A stretch of 64,000 nucleotides of DNA from Chrysemys picta bellii (lineage: Eukaryota; Chordata; Testudines; Emydidae). Below are positions 58,635 to 64,000 of this stretch, one piece after another. The stretch lies in NCBI RefSeq assembly GCF_011386835.1, contig NC_088794.1, positions 90,752,009 to 90,816,008 of the forward strand, in the 5' to 3' direction. Made by a program: the position numbers and the translations under genes. The notes beneath the pieces were generated by a model that ran no database searches, was not told where the DNA came from, and saw nothing but the letters and a program-made list of their open reading frames with translations. The stretch's first letter is position 1; every line of letters starts with the position of its first letter.

Positions 58635-58800
58635 CTGGAAGTTCTTTAAGATGTGTGGTCCCTATCTGTATTGCAAATGCAGGTGCACATGCGTGCCAGG
58701 CACCGGAGCCAGAAGTTTTCAGTAGCAGTATCGGTTGACCCACACATGCATCATACATTGCCTCATGCGCCAGGCAAGGTTATAAGGGGCCATGCGGGGT
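58635..58800 (-). repeat. Left inverted terminal repeat of DIRS copy 2
   Basis: CTGGAAGTTCTTTAAGATG, GTGGTCCCTAT, GTTTTCAGTAGCAGT and GGTTATAAGGGGCCATG match in order, inverted, with the right repeat (CCATCACTC, TACTGAAAACTTCC, ATGGCCTCTTATAACTT). Many changes separate the two, showing age. The segment 58019-58057 is the outer tip, cut off by the PLE. Confidence 0.88.
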
Positions 58801-58869
58801 GATACACCCTTAGTCACCCTCTTACTTTTGAATAGCGCAGACCACAGCAGAGGGGACAGTGGGCAGGTA

Positions 58870-58980
58870 TTGGAATACAAATAGGGACCACACATCTCAA
58901 AGCGCCTCCAGTTACAGGTAAGTAACCTCCTCTTCTTCTTCTTCGACTGATGGTCCCTATATGTATTCCAAACGTGGGTG
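58870..58980 (-). repeat. Internal complementary region of DIRS copy 2
   Basis: One half (to about 58930) contains GTTACAGGTAAGTAACCTCC, the complement of the outer tip of the left repeat at 58021-58043. The other half contains TTCTTCGACTGATGGTCCCT, matching the outer tip of the right repeat. The two element ends are thus both represented in one internal site, as the rolling-circle cDNA model for DIRS requires. Confidence 0.85.
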
Positions 58981-59037
58981 AGTATCAAGCAGTGATCAGC
59001 GTGGAGGCGGATGCGAGGAAGCAAGAGGTATTGCCGT

Positions 59038-59421
59038 CTACAGGATGGCCCGGCCCACAACTGTGTCTTCCGCCACTCCCTGGGTGATGGTGTAGTGGGC
59101 AGTGAAGATATGCACGGAGTGCCAGGTCACTGCCCGGCATATGTCATGCCAGGGGATGTCAACCAGGGAGGTGGAGGTGGTCGCATGTGCCCACGTGTAG
59201 TGGGCCTTAACCCTGTTGGGCAGCAGGGTATTAGACTGCCCATAGCACTCTGTTATGCATGTAGAGGCCCATTTTAATATGCGCTGTGAAGAGAAGGCTT
59301 GGCCCTGCAACCTCTCTGCAACGGCTACAAAAAGGCGTGCAGGGGTGCAAAAGGTGCGGGTTCTGTCAAGATAGAACGAAAGTGCGTGGCGGACATCTGA
59401 TGAGTGCAGGGTCCTGTCCAC
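59038..59421 (-). pseudogene. DIRS copy 2 tyrosine recombinase
   Basis: A single 127-codon frame with family blocks in order: SSDVRHALSFYLDRTRTF, RLFVAVAERLQG, SSQRILKWASTCITECY, then VKAHYTWAHATTST, WHDICRAVTWHSVHIFTAHY and RAIL at the end. The final HY gives the probable Tyr nucleophile. The family's HSTRA block reads HYTWA, so a catalytic Arg has become Trp and the enzyme is probably dead. Upstream parts continue in other frames with stops. Confidence 0.85.
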
Positions 59422-60201
59422 CGGAGTGGCGTGGCTTGGGATGGATGACTGGGAGGTGGCTGGACTGGTTGGGGTGAAATTCCGAAATCACTTTCGGGAG
59501 AAACTTAGGGTGATGGTTATTCTGAAACTCGGCCATCATGGACGTCAATTTGCTGACCCATCTAGCAGAAGTGATGGCCACGAGAAAGATAACCTTCATG
59601 GATAACTGTGAGAGGGAGCACATAGCAGGGGCCCAAAGGGAGGTCTGGTGAGGGCAGAGAGTACAAGATTGAGGTCCCTGGAGGCTGTAGGTTTAAGAAG
59701 CAGTGGAAAGCTGTTCATCTACCCTTTCAGAAAGCGGGTGATGGTGGATAAACACCGAGTGGGAGGAAGGCACTAAGCGCTGCCAAGTGGACGTGGACTG
59801 AGCTGGTAGGGACAGAGATATCACTGAAGGGGAGATGGTGGCATTGCGCCCAGGAGACAAAATACTTCCATTTCGCTGCATAGCATGCCCGTGTGGAAGC
59901 TCATCTGCTGAGCATAAGTATGTGCCACACTGGTGTTGAGCAAGCATTGTCTATGTGCAAGCCACATCCAAAAAACAAGGCCATGAGGCAAAGCAGGCCT
60001 GGGCTGGGATGTTGGACTCCATCTTGGTCCTGCGTGAGGAGGTCCGGCAGCACAAGGAGGAGGACGCGGGGGGTGGACAATCTGAATAGGGGCACATGTC
60101 CATCCAGGTGGGCACCACAACTGGCTAAGGAGTCACCCATGGTGAGGGTGGCAGTTGGGACAGGAGTCGTGAAGGAGGTGCCTATCAGCACCTTGAAGGG
60201 G

Positions 60202-61236
60202 TCAATCCATTAGGCGAGGGAGGCCCGGACCAGACATGGGACATCCAGGTAGTCGATGTGGAGTCTGCAGACTGATAGGAGCCACAGCTGTAGACAGCGC
60301 ATGTGCAGGCTGGTCTGTGCTGTCACATGGGGGCAGGCCGCCATGTGGCTGAAGAGGCAGAGACAGCTGCACACCATGGTGCATGGGTTGCAGCATAGAG
60401 CTGCCACTAGGGACATCAGGGCAGGAAAAGGCCTGAGCTGTCCCAGAATCTAGGCATGCCCCGATGAAGTGGACTGTCCACCTCAGGACAAACACAGATT
60501 GCTCCTCGTTTATACAGATGCCAAGAGCGCAGATGGCCAATGTCGTCTCTGAGAGGGATGGTGCCACCAGAAGCCAGTCATCTAAGTAAGGGAACACAGA
60601 GTACCCCAGTTGTCTTAGATGGGCTGCCACAACCACAAAGACTTTGGTGAAGACCCTTGGAGCTGTCACAATGCCGAAGAGGAGAACTCTGAAATGGCAG
60701 TGGTTGTCGCCCACACGAAAGCGAAGAAACTTGTGGTGGGCCGCATGGACGTCAATGTGAAAACACACATCCTTCATGTGGAGAGCTGTGAGGGAGGGTA
60801 TGATGGGAGCGAGTGTCACCCCATGGAAACTGATTTTCCTAATGAAAGTGTTGAGTAGCTGGAGACTGAGGATGGGGTGGAATTCTCCTCCCTTTTTAGG
60901 GATGAGAAAGTACAGGAAATAGAAGCCCTTGCTGATTAAGGGGTTGGGCACTGGTGTGATCATGCCCTGTGCGGCACAGGAGCCTGGACGGAAGGGTACA
61001 AGGCCTGGGAAGGTGGATATGGGCGGTGGTATGAGTCCCAGGGTGGCCAGTGTGCCCATGGGGTTGGGTCCTGGGTGTACGGCAGGACCCAAGGATACAC
61101 ATTCCAAGGCAGCGGTGCCGGAGTGTACCAAGCCCGAGCTGTGCCCTGACACAGGGAGAATGACGGTTCCCCTAATGAACAGCTGTCTGAGTCCGAAGAG
61201 ACCTTCAGTAGCACTGGAGCCATCAGTGCGGGCCAT
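60202..61236 (-). pseudogene. DIRS copy 2 reverse transcriptase, open over 344 codons
   Basis: The longest open frame in the window. Residues 1-95 are Pro-rich gag-tail or linker sequence. From about residue 98 come the RT blocks: SKGFYFLYFLIPKKGGEF, HPILSLQLLN, then LHMKDVCFHIDV, RVLLFGIVTAPRVFTKV and PYLDDWLL, the YxDD catalytic box near residue 220. In block A the first catalytic Asp of the LDM-DAYFHI pattern is His (LHMKD), so activity is unlikely although the YLDD box is intact. DIRS RT copies RNA into a cDNA that becomes circular. Near the 3' end the frame drifts into Ser/Pro-rich residues, and the RNase H start is in another frame. It is not a host gene. Confidence 0.88.
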
Positions 61237-61242
61237 CTGTGC

Positions 61243-62017
61243 TCAACCGCCAGGTGTGGTCTCTGTCAAAAAGCGGAGCGGTGCGTCCGTCGGAGTAGGG
61301 AGCTGCAGTACCGAGAGCAGTGGAGGGGTGGATATGGCAGGTGTAGGTGTGCTGTTGGGAGCAGAGGTTTGATGCACCCAGGCATCCAGGGGATGTCTCT
61401 TGGACCACTGGAGCGTGGAGGCATGTGCAGTATAGAATGTGGAAACTCCGGTCACAATGGGGGTGCATGCCATGAAGGCAGTCTCTTTGCACAGCTGGAA
61501 CAGCAGTTGTGGTACCAGTGCCTCCTCCTTCCTTTTAGCTTTACACACTGCATGGGGGAGCTTAGGAGGTGGCACGGTGGGGTCCATATGCGATGTCTCA
61601 CCCAACCTAGCATGGCTTGGGGAGGAAACACTGTGCTTAGAGGCAGTCTGCAACATGGACTTGTATGGTGCCCATGAGAGCACTTACAACCCTCTCACTT
61701 GGACTTGCCCTGCACTGGTGGTACTGATGGATCTGGGCAGGAGGCAGTGGGTGGGGCACTCACCACCAGTGAAGGGAGATGCATAGTCAGTTCCATCGGT
61801 CCTGGATCAGACTCCCCACACAGCTGAAGACCCTTCTCCATGAGGAACTTCCAGAGTCACAAAAGACGAGCCTCGCAGGTCCGCAGGTGAAAGGACTTGC
61901 AGATCTCGCAGAAAGATGCACCTCCCCCAAGCAGTACCAGCAGCAGTGGTGCTCATCACTCACTGAGAACGAGCAAGGGCACGATGCGCAGTTTTTGAAC
62001 CCCAGAACGTGGGGCAT
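61243..62017 (-). pseudogene. DIRS copy 2 gag remnant
   Basis: The upstream frame (61787-62017) has a Cys/His cluster: CASC, HHCCWYCLGEVH and following polar residues. This is the zinc-finger-like start of vertebrate DIRS Gag, where FC..C, H..C..CLG..H patterns recur. Further Gag-like sequence, rich in Pro, Ser and Thr, lies in another frame (61243-61683). Frames are broken, so no complete protein is made. The role in the family is packaging of element RNA. Confidence 0.6.
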
Positions 62018-62194
62018 AGTCCCCCAACAAAGTCGAGACAGGCCCTGAGCAGGGCAAGACCAACTATACTAACTATGAACTGTCTACACTATTAAGAAAA
62101 ACTAAATTAGCCGTACATAGACTACAAGCATGGAGGAAAGAAGATTCCGACTCTGACCATGCAGCGATAAGAGGGAACTAAGGGAGGGTGGCCC

Positions 62195-62348
62195 CACATG
62201 GCCTCTTATAACTTCGAGCATGAGGCAACATACGACGCACGTGCAGGTCAACGGACACTGCTACTGAAAACTTCCAGCTCCGTCACATGGCGCGCATGTG
62301 CACCCAAGTTTGGAATACATATAGGGACCATCACTCAAAGAAGAATTT
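62195..62348 (-). repeat. Right inverted terminal repeat of DIRS copy 2
   Basis: Reverse complement of the left repeat: its outer part reads, on the minus strand, TTCTTCTTTGAGTGATGGTC then CCTATATGTATTCCAAACTT, and its inner part GTTATAAGAGGCCATGTGGG. It marks the 5' end of the element. Confidence 0.88.
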
Positions 62349-64000
62349 CCCCTTTCCACTGATATCAAACTGCCATGTAAAATCCTGCAGTCGTAACAAA
62401 CAGCATCAGACATTATACCTGTCACTGGTGCAGAACTTAATATTGCACATTCTGCTGCCCTGGATCTACACAGTAGATATGTAGTAACATGGAGGACAGA
62501 TTCCACATTTGATGGGGAAAGAAAGAAACACTTCCTGATTGGGTTGCTTAGGGTCTCAAACTTTAAAATCCTAGGGGACAGTTCAGCCACTGGTGTAAAT
62601 TAGAGCAACTGTGAGGCTGCTCTCTAACTTACAGCTGCCTGCAGCAGCCACCCAAAAGGCTGTTGTGGCAGCCAGGGATCTCCACAGCACAGTGCATTCT
62701 GGCTATGTCCCATCCCTTGACTTGCTATTGTACTGGGGACTGAGAGGTTGGATGGTGTTTCAGCTACTTAGGCCATTCTTAAGAATGCTTTGTGCAAAGC
62801 AGCCCTACCATCACTGAGGATCTGGCCCTGTGCTTCGAGTTGCTCAGAGGTTTGGAATATTACAAGTAGTCAAGGGGAGATGGTGCACTGGGCAGAATGC
62901 AAGTGAAGGGCAAGGTGCACAATAAAGGCTTATCAACTGGCTCTGCAATTCACAAGAATATCTTCACCACTTATGTAAAGTTATAGAGAGATATAGATGT
63001 GATGCACCTGAGTCTCCTCTGGTGTACACCAGTTTTACATCAATGCAACTCTATTGACTTCAGATTTGCACCGGCGTAACTGTAATCAAGATCAGACTGT
63101 GTATAGAAAGGTGGGCCTGATTCTCCACTGCACCTTAGATAGATGCAGAAAGCTACCATTCCTATTTTCACACAGTACATAAGGTGCAAGGCAGTGGAGA
63201 ATCAAGCACAAGTCATACTTGACACAGTTTCTCACGGAGCAATAAGAATATGTTCTGCTCACTGATTAGCATGTCCAGCTTCCTGACAACAGAAGGCCTG
63301 ATTCATTCCTGGAGTTACACTGTTGTGAAGCTGGGGTAACGGAGTGGTGAAACAGGCCCCAACTGAGAGGTGTAAGAGTGGAACCTGACCTTAGATCCAT
63401 TGAAACCATTGTCCTCCCAGAATTTCCCATCCTGAATCAAGCAAAGTTTCTGCTTCCTTCTTTCCCAAACTGACCCTATTAGACACTGCTGGCTGCTAAG
63501 CAAAATGGCTATTTCTTGCCTAAGAAAAATAATGTGGGAGCACTCAAATGACCTTGTATCGAAGCCTCAGCTCGTTACTGTATTGCATAAACCGTCCAAC
63601 ATTGTACAATTCCTGGGGGTGATTTAGGTCAGCGCGACCTCCAAAAAAACCACCAGTCCGCATCACAGTGTGCATAGCATTATGGGTAATGATCTGCTAA
63701 TTGCCAAAAGGCAGTTAGGCTGCTTACCAATACCAACAGGAAAGAAACCGCCCTCAGGCACTGCACAGATTCTGTACACCAGGGCTTTCAGTAGCAGGAA
63801 CACAGATCCTAATAACTAAAATAATACAACTTATAAAGTATGGCAGAGAATGCTATTGCTACTGTGCTGAGTTTCTACACCCAGCAGATGTATGTACTGG
63901 CAAATGTGCTGTGTAAAGTATTCCTAGCACTGTATTCCTTTCAATACAAGATGTTTTCTGTATTTAATTGTCTAGCAAAGTGAGGCAGTGGTAAGATGAA
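62349..64000. other. DPF3 intron, distal part
   Basis: No exon recognised. It carries members of a short palindromic repeat family: GGTGTAAATTAGAGCAACT near 62593, and CATCAATGCAACTCTATTGA with CACCGGCGTAACTGTAATC near 63038-63090. Confidence 0.45.

Larger units (their letters stand above)
58019..62348 (-). mobile_element. DIRS-family retrotransposon, copy 2, with both terminal repeats
   Basis: Nearly full-span DIRS element in the DPF3 intron, same strand as the gene. From the right (5') end it has an inverted terminal repeat (62195-62348), a gag N-terminus with Cys/His pairs, gag C-terminal parts, RT with a YLDD box, the start of RNase H, a tyrosine recombinase, the internal complementary region (58870-58980) and the left terminal repeat (58635-58800). 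The outermost tip of the left repeat (58019-58057) has been moved away by a 577-bp PLE insertion. An internal deletion removes most of RNase H and the putative methyltransferase region. It lacks the features of LTR elements (no direct LTRs, no integrase, no protease). Confidence 0.92.

Noticed and set aside
60202..61236. 344-codon frame as a host gene
   Set aside because: It carries DIRS RT blocks with a YLDD box and sits between DIRS gag and recombinase sequences.
1..64000. CRISPR arrays, insertion sequences, operons, ribosome binding sites, rRNA or functional tRNA genes
   Set aside because: Nothing of the kind is visible; the only tRNA-like sequence is the SINE head at 39240-39300.

Overview
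The window is a piece of a vertebrate nuclear genome, most likely a cryptodiran turtle. Three things point there: a tRNA-headed, CR1-tailed SINE of the turtle Cry/PolIII type; a mix of CR1, DIRS, Penelope-like (PLE), hAT and Harbinger-type elements whose sequences I recognise from turtle genomes; and vertebrate exon/intron structure. There are no bacterial features. Nearly all the long open frames are chance or transposon frames. The species assignment is from memory of repeat families, not from a search.

The only host gene I can support is the 3' end of DPF3 (double PHD finger 3, BAF/SWI-SNF chromatin remodelling) on the minus strand. Three coding exons are visible: 49234-49346 (second half of PHD1, start of PHD2), 47155-47236 (core of PHD2) and 42215-42285 (end of PHD2 and stop). 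All have AG/GT splice borders and matching phases, and together they complete a C4HC3 PHD2 finger. From 49347 to the window end is upstream intron. Left of 42214 comes the 3' UTR, then about 40 kb of apparently intergenic DNA in which I found no other gene.

Layout: 1-7.2 kb, two copies of an unclassified GC-rich repeat in inverted orientation, one with an expanded minisatellite. 7.2-25.5 kb, hAT MITEs with 8-bp target duplications, a 1.2-kb G-rich repeat and a Harbinger MITE nested in another. 27.8-39.4 kb, CR1, L2, MIR and Cry SINE fragments, a three-hairpin Harbinger MITE at 30.9 kb, a hAT inside a CR1 and a SINE inside a MIR. 39.4-49.3 kb, the DPF3 3' end, with DIRS copy 1 in its last intron and a CR1 in the preceding one. 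49.3-64 kb, DPF3 intron with an inverted PLE dimer inside an L2, a hAT MITE, MIRs, and DIRS copy 2 whose left terminal repeat is split by a PLE with a 15-bp target duplication.

The most unusual signals are: hammerhead-ribozyme-like cores in the PLE tails (best at 52160-52197); the PLE insertions themselves; the split-ITR/internal-complementary-region architecture of DIRS copy 2; a 42-bp inverted copy of DIRS gag beside a PLE tail; and the stacked hairpins of the Harbinger MITE. The repeat families are broadly known; the nested arrangements are what is particular to this locus.
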